Positions 13,000 through 24,547 of a stretch of 64,000 bases of DNA are shown piece by piece. The position numbers and the translations under genes were made by a program. Below the pieces are notes generated by a model that saw only the letters and a list, made by a program, of their open reading frames with translations, was not told the DNA's origin and ran no database searches. The DNA is taken from positions 9,238,001 to 9,302,000 of the forward strand of contig CM114273.1 of NCBI GenBank assembly GCA_050084515.1, given 5' to 3'. Position 1 is the first letter of the stretch, and the number at the start of each line of letters is the position of its first letter. The DNA comes from Blasia pusilla (taxonomy: Eukaryota > Marchantiophyta > Marchantiopsida > Blasiales).

Positions 13000-14640
13000 G
13001 CTGACAGCCAGACACTTGACTTTCTCAGGACCCCCTTGACAACCAAAGAAGAAACGAGGAACAATTCAGCAGCACCGTGACTTCCAGCCGAGTGAGAAAC
13101 TTCAGATATCTTCAGATTAGCTAGTTTCGAGGTCCGCTTCCTCCAAAAGCCGGAGATGATAAGTCGTGAGCAAAGCTCTTGAAGTTTCTCCTTCTACCTT
13201 ACCGTCACTAGATTGGAACCTACGTACAGTTGTACAGTTCACGGCCTTGAAGCCTATAGATTTGTGCACAGGGAGAAAACACACTCCATCTGCAACAACA
13301 AATGCCTCGCTGTAAAATTTGGTAACACAATGGGCTGGAAGGTATAAATGCAAATATGTTCAGGAGGCACGTGAATCCTAGGTGAGCAATATACGAAGGA
13401 AGGTAGCGTAGAAGTAGCTCTCGTAATCGAGCTTTTCGGCAAAACGAGTGGATGGGGACAGCGAAAGGGCCAGTAACCAGATACAGTAGCCATGGTTCCA
13501 CGTACACTGCTGAGTTCCAATAAGCGTTGTTGGAACGCAAATCAGTAGCTCCAGAAAGCTAAAGCCTAAACTGAAAATCCGCTTATGTAAGAGGATACTC
13601 GGCCAACAGGAAGCTAACAGACAGAAACGCCCACTGTAATTCTCATAGTACGACCAGACAAAACTTGCACAGATCTGAGAGAACGCAGATATTCACATCA
13701 AGAAACCATAAAGAAAATTGCAATAATCAATCACACAATAATCTCTCATCCCACTGAACCAGCTTCGTTCCGAGGGATCACCATTAAGGGCAAAGATTAC
13801 TTACCGTAAGTAACTCATTTCAATCTTCTGGTCGATGTGCTGGTGATTATTCACTCCAAGACCACGGTAACCCATGCGAAGCCAGCTGTGACTGCCTGTC
13901 TTGCCGGAACTGAACTATGAACCGCGCAATTGATGTGACGCCCTTTCAAATCCAACATCACAGGTTTCCGATACCACAAACCTACCCAAAAACAGAGATA
14001 AACAAAGTGAGACCATCGCGAAGTTAACCTTCCCACAGAGTCTCAATTTCAGTAGCATCTCGCCACATCGTGCCTTGCTCGGCTTCTCCCGTTCTCCTAT
14101 TCACCACAACTTCTTCTGCCCCCCTTCCTGACCCGCATTGCGACTGACCACATCGGTCCACTCCCCTAGCCCTCAACAGAGAATTCATAATTGACAAACC
14201 CCTTCCTCTTAGAGCAGGCAGACAAATCCAGCAAACAACCCCAATTCTTTTAAGCGGCACTTACTCAGATCATCCAAGCGCAAGCACCGGATCTAAGTTC
14301 AGTACATCGATCGATGACCCACCCGTGACAGATTTTGCTCACGGGAGGGAGGGTGGACATGAAATTCACTTCGCAAAAAGGATTCCTCCGCCTGTGAGCC
14401 GACAAATCAATCCAACAAAGAGCAGGCTGTGAAATCGAGATAAATACCCCACCCTCCAAGCCTCGCCATGTTTTGGCGTCTGTTCGTGTCTTTCTTGACT
14501 CAGCCAAAGGTCTGGTTTGGACTACAACCCTACCTCCCGTAGCGTGTCTTGCTTGTGAAAATACCAAGTAGACATATTTGGGAGGCCATTTTGTTTCAAT
14601 CGCGCAATAAAAAAGGGAGAGCACAACTAATTTTCATTCT
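13000..14640 (-). promoter_or_regulatory. Probable 5' leader and promoter region of PTEN2
   Basis: Upstream of the PTEN2 ATG (12999, minus strand) no further coding exon was found. Plant PTEN2 genes often have 5' UTR introns, and the C/T-rich patch at 14040-14260 is a plausible leader exon. Exact start and splicing cannot be read from sequence alone. Open frames here (e.g. 13254-13520) show no family resemblance. Confidence 0.35.
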
Positions 14641-14882
14641 TATTTTTAGTTAAGCCCAACCTCTAAAAACATTTTAGTCGTAACTATCCTAATCTTAATT
14701 ATTATGGCCACATGGGTCCTTTTTGGTCCCTCTTCGGGGAGGCTCTACGCTAGCCTCCAAGTGTCGAATCAAGTGACGAGTCCACCCTATCATCGTCCGA
14801 TAAGGATCCGAAGTCTCCTCGTGTCAATGGTTTGCAACTTTGTGTAAGCCTTAATTCTTCTCTCGTATCCAAGACTACCATA
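14641..14882. other. Unclassified spacer before the transposon block
   Basis: No coding, repeat or RNA signal recognised. This short stretch separates the PTEN2 upstream region from the first Helitron terminus. Confidence 0.3.
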
Positions 14883-16040
14883 CTAGCGTTCATGCCATGC
14901 ACGGTTGCCAGATATTAATAAAAAAAATTTATTTCATTGAAATATTTTTTAATATACCACATTACACGTGAAATATCCTTTTTCATTTGAAATGTATCAT
15001 TTCCTAGTGTAATATTGATTGCATTTTTTAATTGATAACGCTACATATAATTGACCATTAGAAAAGAATGATGTAGGTAGGTAAATTCTTATCTTTTTCA
15101 ATATTTGACCTTGACATTTATTGATGGTCATGGCAAAAGCAGGACGAATAGGAAATTCAAATCTACGTAAATCAAAAGGTAAACCTAAGTCCGACGCAAT
15201 CAATGGGATACGTGGAATAAAGACTCGATCTCCAATGTTCTTGCCTATGATGATTTCGGAATCAATGACGTGTTGAACGAATCCACGTATCACCAATCAT
15301 AAAAGCATGATAGCTGCACCAATTATCAAGCTTAAACGATGTGGTGGTAAACCTGACGGTAAGCACATATTTAAGAATTCTGTCGGGTAGATATAATTAA
15401 CTCGTTCCGTCATCTAGAATAGAATCAACACTAAGGTAAGTACGTTCCTGCATAGAACAAACATATGTTAATTAGAATGATTTTAATTTTGATGCATAGT
15501 ATAATTGAAGAAATCGTGAGGAGAATCATATGAAAAGTATTTGAAAATCAATATTACGTCTCCATAGAATCGAGACATGACTTTTGCATTGATCTCATCG
15601 ACATCTCAATTTTTTGGTGTAAGAATTGATGTATCTCTTAAAAAGTTGATGTCACCAAACTTTTCATAATCATTTCCAAAGATAATGTCAATTAGATCAC
15701 TTATTTTCTTACATTTGGTCACTGTATTATTTGGCAATTTTATAAAATCCTCTCTCAAGTGAGATTCCAATGGCACACGACCCTCTCCAACTTCCAACAA
15801 CCAATCTACAAAAGCTTGTTGTTGTACATGCATATTCACTTTCAAATTTTGAACTCTCATATTTGTCGTAAGCTTCATTACCCTCACATGAGACCATAAA
15901 GGTGACCTCTTTAATGTAGCTTGAATAATTTTTGGACTGTCTCCATGACGAACAACATGCAAGATTTGGCAAAAATCCCCACCAAAGATTATTAATTCAC
16001 CACCAAACACAAAATTGGCATAGAATCTTTCAATCAATTC
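14883..16040 (-). pseudogene. Helitron helicase (Pif1-like) fragment
   Basis: Minus-strand fragments match the C-terminal half of a Helitron Pif1-type helicase. Block 15606-16037 has FVFGGELIIFGGDFCQILHV (GGDFRQ-type motif) and WSHVRVMKLTTNMRV. Block 14997-15296 has GDRVFIPRIPLIASDLGLPF and FPIRPAFAMTINKCQGQ. They parallel the better preserved copy at 30918-31821. Stops and frameshifts separate the blocks. A possible 3' terminus lies at 14883-14886 (CTAG before T on the minus strand), with an imperfect hairpin CGTGC-ATG-GCATG; its spacing to CTAG is only four bases, so this end is tentative. Confidence 0.75.
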
Positions 16041-16054
16041 ATAATTTTTTAATA

Positions 16055-16362
16055 TAATAATGGGTGATTATCTATTTAATAATTGATGACCAATATGCAT
16101 AATACGGCAAGATATTGAGAGGACACAACAAAATAGGCAATTTTGTAGGTAAAGCACATTAGATTACATGGGTAGTAATAGTTATGGATTTAAAAAATGG
16201 TTGCAGTTACAATATATAAGGGATGATTATCTATCTAATAATTGACGACCTAATATGCATAATACGGCAAGATAGTGAGACGATACAACAAAATATGAAA
16301 TTTTGTAGGTTAACCACATTAGATTAGATGGGTAGTAATAGATAGGGATTACAAAAATGGAA
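16055..16362. repeat. Two tandem ~150-bp units
   Basis: Unit 1 (about 16055-16200) and unit 2 (about 16205-16362) share GGGTGATTATCTAT-like starts, AATATGCATAATACGGCAAG, CACATTAGATTA and GATGGGTAGTAATAG. A third partial unit begins near 16405. Probably internal Helitron sequence. Confidence 0.8.
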
Positions 16363-16993
16363 TAGAATTTTTTATTAATCAATTAATAAAAAAATTAATA
16401 TTATAATGGGTGATTATAAATATTAATAAATAATTATTATTATGATAAGTAACCAAAATTTTATGATTTTTGCATTAATTCATATTTGATGGAAAGGGAA
16501 AATAAATTTTAATGGAGAAGGAGTAAATTTGATTTAAATTTGAATGGAGGAGTGTAATTACTTAGAAGAGTGAAATGTGATAAGAAAAAAAATTATATTT
16601 AAAATTTGAATTGAATAATATTTTTTTTAATAATCTTACTAATTCACATGTGATATTTTGGGAAAGGAAAATAAATTTGAATGGGCAAGGAAAATGATTT
16701 TTTTAATCAAAATTAACTAAGAATTTAGTTAATGAATGTTATTTTGGTGGGAAGAATGGAAGGGGATGAATCTGTATAATTATGGGAGCGTGCCTTTTTT
16801 ATTTGCAAACACCTCTCTGTTTAACACGTGGTAATTGGGCAACAAGAAAATGTTTCAATGCTACGGGCAGGCAGATTTTTTTTTAAATTTGCGTGCAACA
16901 TTATTAGTCTCTTCCCTTCACATGCTATACACTAGCAAAATCTCTTCAAACACTTTTTTATAATTCCCATGCAATGCATGGGCACCTTACTAG
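16363..16993 (+). mobile_element. Helitron 3' region ending in CTAG
   Basis: AT-rich sequence ends with hairpin CCCATGC-AAT-GCATGGG (16966-16982), spacer CACCTTA and CTAG (16990-16993) before T. The stretch from about 16785 (GTGCC...ATTTGCAAACACCTCT) also occurs at 53620. The 5' end of this Helitron was not found. Confidence 0.7.
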
Positions 16994-17002
16994 TCTAATT
17001 TA

Positions 17003-17843
17003 TGAGCTAGTCTAATCTCTTCATACCTTGGACATGTAAGAAACAGATGCTCTTTATCCTCAATACTTTCTCGGTCACATAACCTACAAATTCGTTCTTT
17101 TCTGTCAATGTTGAGCCAACGTCCTTCCTCAATTCCTAGTCTATGAAATCCAAGTGTATGTCGTGCGATAATATAACGTAAGAACGTGGAGATCCCCGCA
17201 AGTATGTATCATTGTTCACAATATACAAGCATATAATTAACATGAAGTTGATAATACTCCATTTTTTAGCCCGCGCTACTCCAAATAATGTTGAGAAATT
17301 GCTTCTGTAGATGCTCGCGGAATGCCATCGGTTTGAGGTCCCAATCTTATTCCGCCATATTCCACTTTGAAGATCAAGTCACCACATCCGCAATCCACCC
17401 CATGGAACGTGTGGCTCGTAAAGCTTGATGAGGGAGACGAGGAACATCAAGAGATCTCACCCTTGCGATATAAGTGATGGTCAAGTAGAGAGATTCAGCT
17501 TCTAGAGGAAGACAACATGTTTCCGCAAGAAGAATAGCATAAGGAGTTTGGTTTCTTACACCCAATTCTTCTTGTAGAAAGATCTTTAGCATCCTCTCCA
17601 CGCACTCGCAACGTGTCTTCTTACAACTAGGGCCCTAAACTTGTGCCCCATATAAGACCACATGCAACACTAAGCTCCTAAATAAGAACTTCCTAAGACC
17701 CCACGATACAAGATGAGCTTTTCTACACCAATCTAAAAATGAATATAGAGCTTTGTAACCATCTTCTACTCTCTTTTGCAACTATAGTCTTGAGAGAAAA
17801 CAATGCTTATATATATTTGTAACTCTTCACTTGTTCTAATTGT
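17003..17843 (-). mobile_element. LINE fragment: RT C-terminal region, 3' partner of the split LINE
   Basis: This is minus-strand LINE sequence from just after the YADD region to the C-terminal zinc-finger-like region. It is parallel to 54180-55000, with frameshifts. Translated pieces include LGVRNQTPYAILLAETCCLPLEA. It begins (minus sense) ACAATTAGAACAAG exactly at the LTR at 17844. It stops at 17003 against the Helitron CTAG terminus, where the intact LINE would read on through TCTATTTTATGAG. So the Helitron end seems to sit inside the LINE at an A/T site. Confidence 0.85.
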
Positions 17844-18127
17844 TGTAGAAAACTGCTAAAGAAGCATAACATGTGGGAAATGACTCTCACATTAATGCAC
17901 CACCATGGAGAACGAGATTTTGCAATGAGAGAATGAGTGGAAGTTGGTCCCCTTCTCAATTATATAGGGTATGTACAAGCAACCCTAACCCTAATCTTAA
18001 CCATAGTCTCGAGTTAAACTAATTTTGATTAACTAACCCTAGTTAAGATAGTTGCGCTTAGCTAACTAACCTAAATTAAGCTTTCCTACTTCGTGTGAGT
18101 ACCAAATGTAGCAATTCAGGTGTTTCA
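17844..18127 (-). repeat. Copia LTR (3' LTR, 284 bp)
   Basis: On the minus strand it starts TGAAACACCTG and ends TTTTCTACA. It has the same length as the LTR at 27035-27318 and is clearly related to it, with scattered differences (roughly 12-15% by eye). It contains CTATATAATT (TATA-like) and an AACCCTAACCCTAA telobox-like motif on the plus strand near 17979. Confidence 0.9.
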
Positions 18128-20345
18128 TGAGTTTGACTGTAACTCAATCTTCAATACTCTTCCTCAAGCTTATATCGATATCTCTCACGCCTAAATCATT
18201 TCTAAGCATCTGAAACTTATCTCTAGACAATGGCTTTGTAAAGATGTCATCAATTTACTGATCTATACCTATATACACAAGATCAATTTCTCCTGCAAGC
18301 ACTTTCTCTCTGATAAAATGATAGTGCACCTCAACATGCTTTGTACGAGTATGAAAGACAGGGTTATTAGCAAGCTTGATGCTACTAAAATTTTCTGCAT
18401 ATACTACACTGGATTCTAAGTTACTAACATCAATCTCAACAAGTAATCAATGAAGACACACCGCCTCACATGCGGCATTGGTTGCTCCTCTGTACTCAGC
18501 CTCTGTTGAAGATAAAACAGCTGTAGGTTGCTCATTTGAAGCCCAACTTATAGATGCGCTTCCTTAAGTAAATGAATAACCAGATGTGGAGTTTTGATCA
18601 TACACGTTTCCTATCCAATCAACATATGTGAATTCCTGTAATTGTAAACTCGGAGAAGGTTCAAATTGAAGCCCGAATTGAACAAAGGATTTCATATACC
18701 GCATAATCCTCCTCACAACATCAAGGTGAGATTTTCAAGGTGCTTGCATAAATTAGTTCACAAGGCCAACTTCATAGCTTTAATCTGGCCTGGTTATAGT
18801 CAAATAGATCAAACTTCCAAGCATGCGCCTCTACATATTAGAATCTGCAAGCAACTCTCCTTCATCCACTCTTAGCTTCACACTCTGGTCCAAGCGTATA
18901 GAAATTGGCTCACAAGCCGATATATCATATTTTGAAAGCATGTGAAGAGCATATTGTAGTTGTAGTAACCACATGCTCTCTCCAACCTTAATAAATTCAA
19001 CACCAAGGAAATACTTGAGTTCTCCCAAGTCCTTCATATCAAGTTCTGCTTGTAACTTTAGCTTGACTTGTTGTACCATATCCTTAGTACTCCCAACAAT
19101 CAAGAGGTCGTCAGCATACAACACAATAATAACATTATGATTTTGTCCTCTCAAGACATATAACGAGGAGTCATAATCACATATCCTAAAACCCAACTCT
19201 TGTAGGAAGTATGTAATCTTGCCATACCAAGCTCTTGGAGCTTGTTTGAGCCCGTATAGAGCTTTCTTCAACCTATATACGCGAAATGGAAACTCAAGAT
19301 GCTCGTATCCATGTGGTTGAGTCATGTATAGCTCCTCGTATAGATCTCCATTCAAGAAGGCATTTTTGACATCCATGTGATGTAATCTCCACTTCTTACT
19401 TACTGTAACTGCAACCACTGTTCTCGTGGTCGCCATCTTTGCAACAAGGCTAGATGTTTCCTCATAATCGATGTCATATTGTAGTGTATAGCCCTTAGCC
19501 ATCAATCTAGCTTTGTATGTGTTAATTGTACCATCTTGATTGCGCTTGATTTTATAAATCCATTTGCAACCAATAGATTCCTTATCGGAAGGTATATCAA
19601 CCAGCTCCCAGGTTTGTTGATGTCTTAATGCAGCAAGCTCTTCCTCTCTACCTTCAATCCATTCGACTCTATTTGCAGCTTCTTCAAAATAACTCGACTC
19701 CTGTTCTTGAAGGGAAGTCGTCATATATGCATGATATGTTGCAAGGAAACCTTCATTTATGAATCTATGAACATGATATGTGACTCTACTTGATCTACGA
19801 AGTTGTTGTCCAGAGCTAGATGCCTCTAACACCTGACTTGAGTTGTGAATAGTGTCAATAGACTGAATACGTACTCTTCCCGCCCATGGACTCGCAGATT
19901 TAATTGATGAATCTAAGACCTCTCCTAATCTTGTATTGGTATTTGGGGAATTTGAAGGCAATGTCTATTGGTTTATAGTCATATTCTCCCCCTCAACAGA
20001 CGAGTTTAGAGGTGGAATAGGCTCAGATAGAGCATACCATGATTTTAGCTCATCAAATATAACATCGCTATTAATAAGAAACTACCTAGAGGATTGAATG
20101 TAGTACTTATATCCCTTATTTCCATCAGCGTACCAATGAATATACATCTTTCAAAATTGGGGTTTTAAATCTGATATTTTTCAGAAGGAACGTGAGCATA
20201 ACAAATACAACCAAATACTTTTAGGAAGGAAAAATCATGTTTACTTCCTACGAAGACTTCAAATGGAGTCTTATCATGAACTCTTGCTGTTGGAGTTCGA
20301 TTGATTAAGAAGATTGCACACGCTACAACCTATGCCCAATCAATT
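18128..20345 (-). pseudogene. Copia polyprotein, 3' half (integrase C-end, RT, RNase H)
   Basis: On the minus strand, from about 20345 downward: the integrase C-terminal part (VVACAIFLI, NRTPTARVHDKTPFEVF, FGCICYAHVP). Next is a long open frame (19961-18831) with the copia RT: WELVDIPSDKESIGCKWIYK, MDVKNAFLNGDLYEELYMTQ, YGLKQAPRAWY and the YADD catalytic box in VLYADDLLIVG. RNase H follows with stops, ending near HTRTKHVEVHYHFIREKV and DIFTKPLSRDKF. gag, protease and the N-terminal integrase are missing here, and a complementary 5' half lies at 27035-29816. RT itself is largely intact, but the element is dead. Confidence 0.9.
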
Positions 20346-20425
20346 AAACATTCTCATTCTCATACCCATTCCCATTATTATCCTCATTCTTATTCTCAGT
20401 CTCCTCCCGGTGGAATCTTCTGGGA

Positions 20426-22495
20426 ATGAATAATTATGTGAAGCTCACTTGTGGGAGTCATCTTGCGGCCCTTCCTCAATCAAAACTCGTTCGACCGCAA
20501 GCTCGTGAGTCTTTCATACCAGTGGATGAAAATTTTCTCTCAATTCGATTTCTTCTCCAAATTGGAACCATATTTGTGTCCAAGGATGTTAGGGTGGACG
20601 GTACAGAGGATATAATAGGTGAGACAATCCATCCAGTGATTGTAGACCGTAAAGTATGGAATCTCCTACCTCTAGCAAATGGTCAATATAGAGTTTACGG
20701 CTTTCCTTTGAATTCCTCAGTTTCCCAAGTAGACGGTCGAGAATTTCCTAGCTCTATGTTTGCAACTCCTAGCTCAGTAGATCCGGCATCGACTCCAACT
20801 TCACACGTTCGTTACAATGTTGTACTTCTTGAAGATATTCCGGGTGTTGTCAACCTCACTCGATCTGTCGGACACCAACCGGGCCCTCTGTCCGCCTACT
20901 CGTTCCTCTTGCGAGTATCAGGCAATAGTTTGTTGTCGTCTCTCACCTTGAAAATATTCAAGCACATTCTTGTCGACAAGTTGCTGCCCACCTACGATGG
21001 TAATTGCATTTTTGAGTTGCCTCCACTTGCTGCTCATGCTCAAAAGAAAGATGGAGGATGCTTGAAGGGTATGGACAGAAAGTCTGATTGTCATCGATGG
21101 TGCAAGCTTCAACGGACTAGTGCTTCAATTCCATATGGTCCTTGGATTGTCTCCCGCCGCTAGTGCGTTGAAGCCTTGGAGTGTAGAATTCCAGCATGCC
21201 CATATCTAGAGCGCAACGGGCGCGTCAATACATCATAATTTCCCCCTCCCCTAAGAATGCAGAAACTCCATATGAGGTCAGTGTTATCATACCGCCGGGA
21301 GGCCATCGATGTTCTCATTGGCAGGCATCCCCTTTTTGCGTTGGAGCATGTCCTGCATACATATTTTTCATTGTCCACGACTTGGGTTTCACGTCAGAGT
21401 ACTCAAGGCTGGTAGTTCATGTTGGCTCCCACACTCATCTTGTGACCGATCCAATTCAGAGACACATCAAGGAGGATATGGCGAAGCAAGTGGCCGAGGT
21501 CTACAGAAACTCTTTGGGTTCAAAGCTCGGAGTCATCAAGTTAACAACAGCATCACAAATTTGTCAACAATTGCTTGGAATCCCTAGATAGGGCGTGATC
21601 ACGGCTGTTGAGGAGAAACAAATCTGGGAAAATCTGGCATTTCTCGCTGATCCTGGATGCTTCCGGAATTTACAGCGTCAAATGCAGGTACTGGATGGAA
21701 AGACGGCCGAAATGGATGCCATTTCCAGAATCAAGGCCAACTCCAGATTTCCATTCATGTAGAGAGGGCAGTTCATGGGCCAGGGAGGCGAAGGATCCAG
21801 GGCCTATGTCTTCAAAATGTCAACGACAGGTCCGTCGAGTGGCCTCGATCTTATAGATCGAATGAGGGAAGGGGAAGATCTTTACGGCAGCTAGGTAAGC
21901 TTTGATATTTGCTAGAGAGTGTTGAACGGATGGTTGATAATGGGTGCTTACGTTTTTTACCATGTGGAGAAGGGACTCAAAACTATATTTGTCTATGAAG
22001 TAAAAGCAGAAGACGTTGGCAGTTTGAAGATGTGCTAGTTACTCTTATTGGAGGTAGTGAAGGAAAACAAAAGGCCACCTCCGGAAATTTATGGATTCAT
22101 GGCGGACAATGCACAACCTGGGTGGATTGCTATCAGGGAAGTGTTATGGGGTGGAGAGGTTCAATCGGAGAGGGAAAGGTCAGATGCTTTCCATTGGCAA
22201 CAATCTGTGACCCAGTACACCAAATCTTGCATCAAGCAGAATAAGAGGACAGAGCATGTCACTCTACTCCAACGTTGCAAGGACAGCAAAACCTAGAAAC
22301 AGGCCATGGAATGCCAAGAAGAAATTCATGGGTGGTGGAGGAAACATGCGATTGAGGGGAAGTACAAAGAGTTATGCTCTTGGCTGAGTTGGTGGACTGT
22401 ACGAATGAGACAATGGGGAAACTTCATGCGGGAGGTGAGTTCACTAATTTGTCTTGTCAAGCTCATGCTGAAAAAATTGTTTGAAGAGTTATAGC
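20426..22495 (+). pseudogene. Transposase-like remnant (possibly MULE superfamily)
   Basis: A string of overlapping plus-strand frames broken by stops and shifts. The first frame (20426-21163, 245 codons) has no recognised domain. A later frame has VVHVGSHTHLVTDP, then FMGQGGEGSRAYVFKMSTTG, IFVYEVKAEDVGS, GFMADNAQPGWIAI and RSDAFHWQQSVTQYTK, and ends with a Trp-rich stretch (WWRKHAIEGKYKELCSWLSW). The order acidic-residue block, then DNA...AI..V, then an H/W block followed by a charged Trp-rich tail resembles MULE-type transposases used in several plants, but I recognise the pattern only loosely. It may instead be another host-like family. Confidence 0.4.
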
Positions 22496-22560
22496 TAAAG
22501 TTGAGAAGCGTGGGCACTATAGGGATTTCAAACCAAAAAAACCAACCAACTTGTCGGATG

Positions 22561-22790
22561 GGACAGGTTGCTTGAGTGTTCAACCCGTCGCTAACCGATG
22601 GATTGCCTGAGTGTGCAACTAGTCGGAAACCGACACGTTGCAAGTCGCATGGCCAAATTTACTTGCAACCGGTCGGAATCGGACAGGTTGACGGGTTGCC
22701 TGAGTGTGCAACCAATCGGAAAAGGACGGGTTGCAAGTCGCATGGCCAAATTTACTTGCAACCCGTTCTGACGGGTTGCACTAGGTGGTT
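22561..22790. repeat. Two tandem ~93-bp units plus partial unit
   Basis: Units start near 22602 and 22694 with G(A/G)TTGCCTGAGTGTGCAAC and share GTTGCAAGTCGCATGGCC and AAATTTACTTGCAACC. A partial unit precedes at 22561. The array is rich in short inverted words (GGTTGC/GCAACC) and follows the transposase-like remnant directly, as subterminal repeats of a DNA transposon would. Confidence 0.8.
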
Positions 22791-22824
22791 CATGGGTGTT
22801 GCAATCACTTCTATCAAAATTAAG

Positions 22825-24208
22825 CAATCATCCTTCCTCAATTCCTAACCTATGAGACCCACTTCAATGTCGTGCGATAATATAACGTAAGAACGTGGAG
22901 ATCCCGGCAAGTAGGTATCCTTATTCACAATATAAAAGCATAGGATTAACATGAAGTTGATAAGACTCAATTTTGGTGCCCGCACTGCTCCAAATGATGT
23001 TGAGAAATTGCTTCTGTAGACGTTCGTGGAGTGCTATCGGTTTTAAGTTTGAATCTCGTTCCGCCACATTCCACTTTGAAGATCAAGTCACCACATCCGC
23101 AATCCATCCTATGAAACGTGTGGCTCGTAAAGTTTGATGAGGGAGACGAGAAACATCAAGAGATCTCACCCTTGTGATATAAGTGATGGTCAAGTAGAGA
23201 GCTTCAGCCTCTAGAGGGAGACAACCTGTTTCCGCAAGAAGAATGGCATAAGGAGTTTGGTTTCTTACACCCAATTCTTCTTGTAGAAAGATCTTGCCTT
23301 GTTAGAATATGGATTCACCCCATCAAGGGCTAAACCAAACCTATAATTTATACTCTCTACAGCAAAATCAGGGTACAAATGATCTATATGATAGCATGCC
23401 TTGCTATCCTCTACATGTCTGACCATACCATCCGTGCTCTTGTTTTCAGAAGCCCAATTCAACAACTTTGACAAAGCCCGACATCTATACATACGCTGCA
23501 ACCTAGGGAATATAGGGAAATATCTCAAGACCTTGTTTGGTACTAATCACCTCCCAACTTGCTTGAACTTAGAATTTCCACACTTTGGACACTCATCATT
23601 ATCAGCCAAGTCCCCACGAAAAAGGACACAACCTTTGGGACATGCATGGATAGAGTTGTAACTCATTCCAAGCTTACTGATAAGTTTTTCCCTCCCACGC
23701 GCTCCCAACCTGTCTTCTTACAACTAGGGCCCCAAACTTGGGTCCCGTATAAGACCATCGACAATACTAAACTCCTAAATAAGAACTTCCTAAGACCCCA
23801 AGACACAAGATGAGCTCCTCTACACTGATTTAAAAATTAATATAGAGCTTTGTAACGAGCTTCTACTCGCTTTTGCACGTAAAGTGCCCAACAATAGTCA
23901 TGAGAGAAATCAATGCCTAGATATTTGTAATTCTTTAGTTGTTCTAATTATAGACCTTTGTAAAAGAACGAGAACTTGGATCTAGTACCCACTATAATGA
24001 ATTTAGACTTTTCCATATTAACCTCAATCTGATTCTGGGTACAAAAACTTGCCAAATTGTCGAGATAATTTTGTAAACTAATGCCATCATGTGCTAGTAA
24101 TATGATATCATATGCATACAAGAGAGCTTTGATAACAAAGTCTCCAAGCTTGATACCTTCACTATCACATTCCTCCAACCACTTTTCGATATCATCAAAA
24201 CTTTGTCT
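22825..24208 (-). mobile_element. LINE fragment (RT catalytic and C-terminal region)
   Basis: Minus-strand LINE sequence, truncated at both ends. The frame 24226-23948 contains FDDIEKWLEECDSEG and LLYAYDIILLAHDGISLQ, where the catalytic YADD is YAYD, so an active-site Asp is lost. The downstream part matches 52723-53400. It is interrupted at 23294-23688 by a CACTA transposase piece. Confidence 0.9.
23294..23688 (-). mobile_element. CACTA (En/Spm) TNP2-type transposase fragment inside the LINE
   Basis: The LINE reading stops at GAAAGATCTT and resumes with CCCTCCCACGCGCTCCCAAC. The inserted ~395 bp, minus strand, encode SIHACPKGCVLFRGDLAD, DECPKCGNSKFKQVG, then FPIFPRLQRMYRCRALSKLL, DGMVRHVEDSKA and FGLALDGVNPYSNK. 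These are classic Transposase_21 (TNP2) signatures. No terminal repeats are present, so this is a captured or filler fragment rather than a complete element. Confidence 0.85.
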
Positions 24209-24271
24209 TGTCGGCTTGTGCGTCAAACCCTTCTTGTCCTCTTGGGGACGTTGTTGTCAAGTAGATCTCAC

Positions 24272-24545
24272 ATCACATCTCACACCAAACTCTCAATGGT
24301 GTGCACTCTCTCTCTCTCATATCAAACCAAATCTACTCTCCTAATGAGAGACTTGGATTACACACACAAGGCAAGGAGGACCATAGCTCCGCCGCCTGAT
24401 GCTAAGAGGTTCAACAAAGAGAGAATGAGCTCTCTCTCTTGGAGATATACCCCCTTCCCTCTCCCAAACTCTCTCCTCGATAACCCATGCTTGCAGGTCA
24501 CCTCCTTGGCTCTTGACCTGCTATAGCGGTTCGAGGGCCACTTTC
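24272..24545 (+). repeat. Dispersed repeat family A, copy 2
   Basis: Partner of 1001-1405. It contains ACCATAGCTCCGCCGCCT but lacks the complementary arm and the long TC array of copy 1. It abuts the LINE 5' part at about 24546. Confidence 0.7.
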
Positions 24546-24547
24546 CA

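Noticed and set aside
14997-16040. Host Pif1 helicase gene
   Set aside because: Text matches the Helitron-encoded helicase at 30.9-31.8 kb and is broken by stops.
17960-18010. Interstitial telomere tract
   Set aside because: Only two CCCTAA units, and the same motif is in both LTRs, so it belongs to the LTR.
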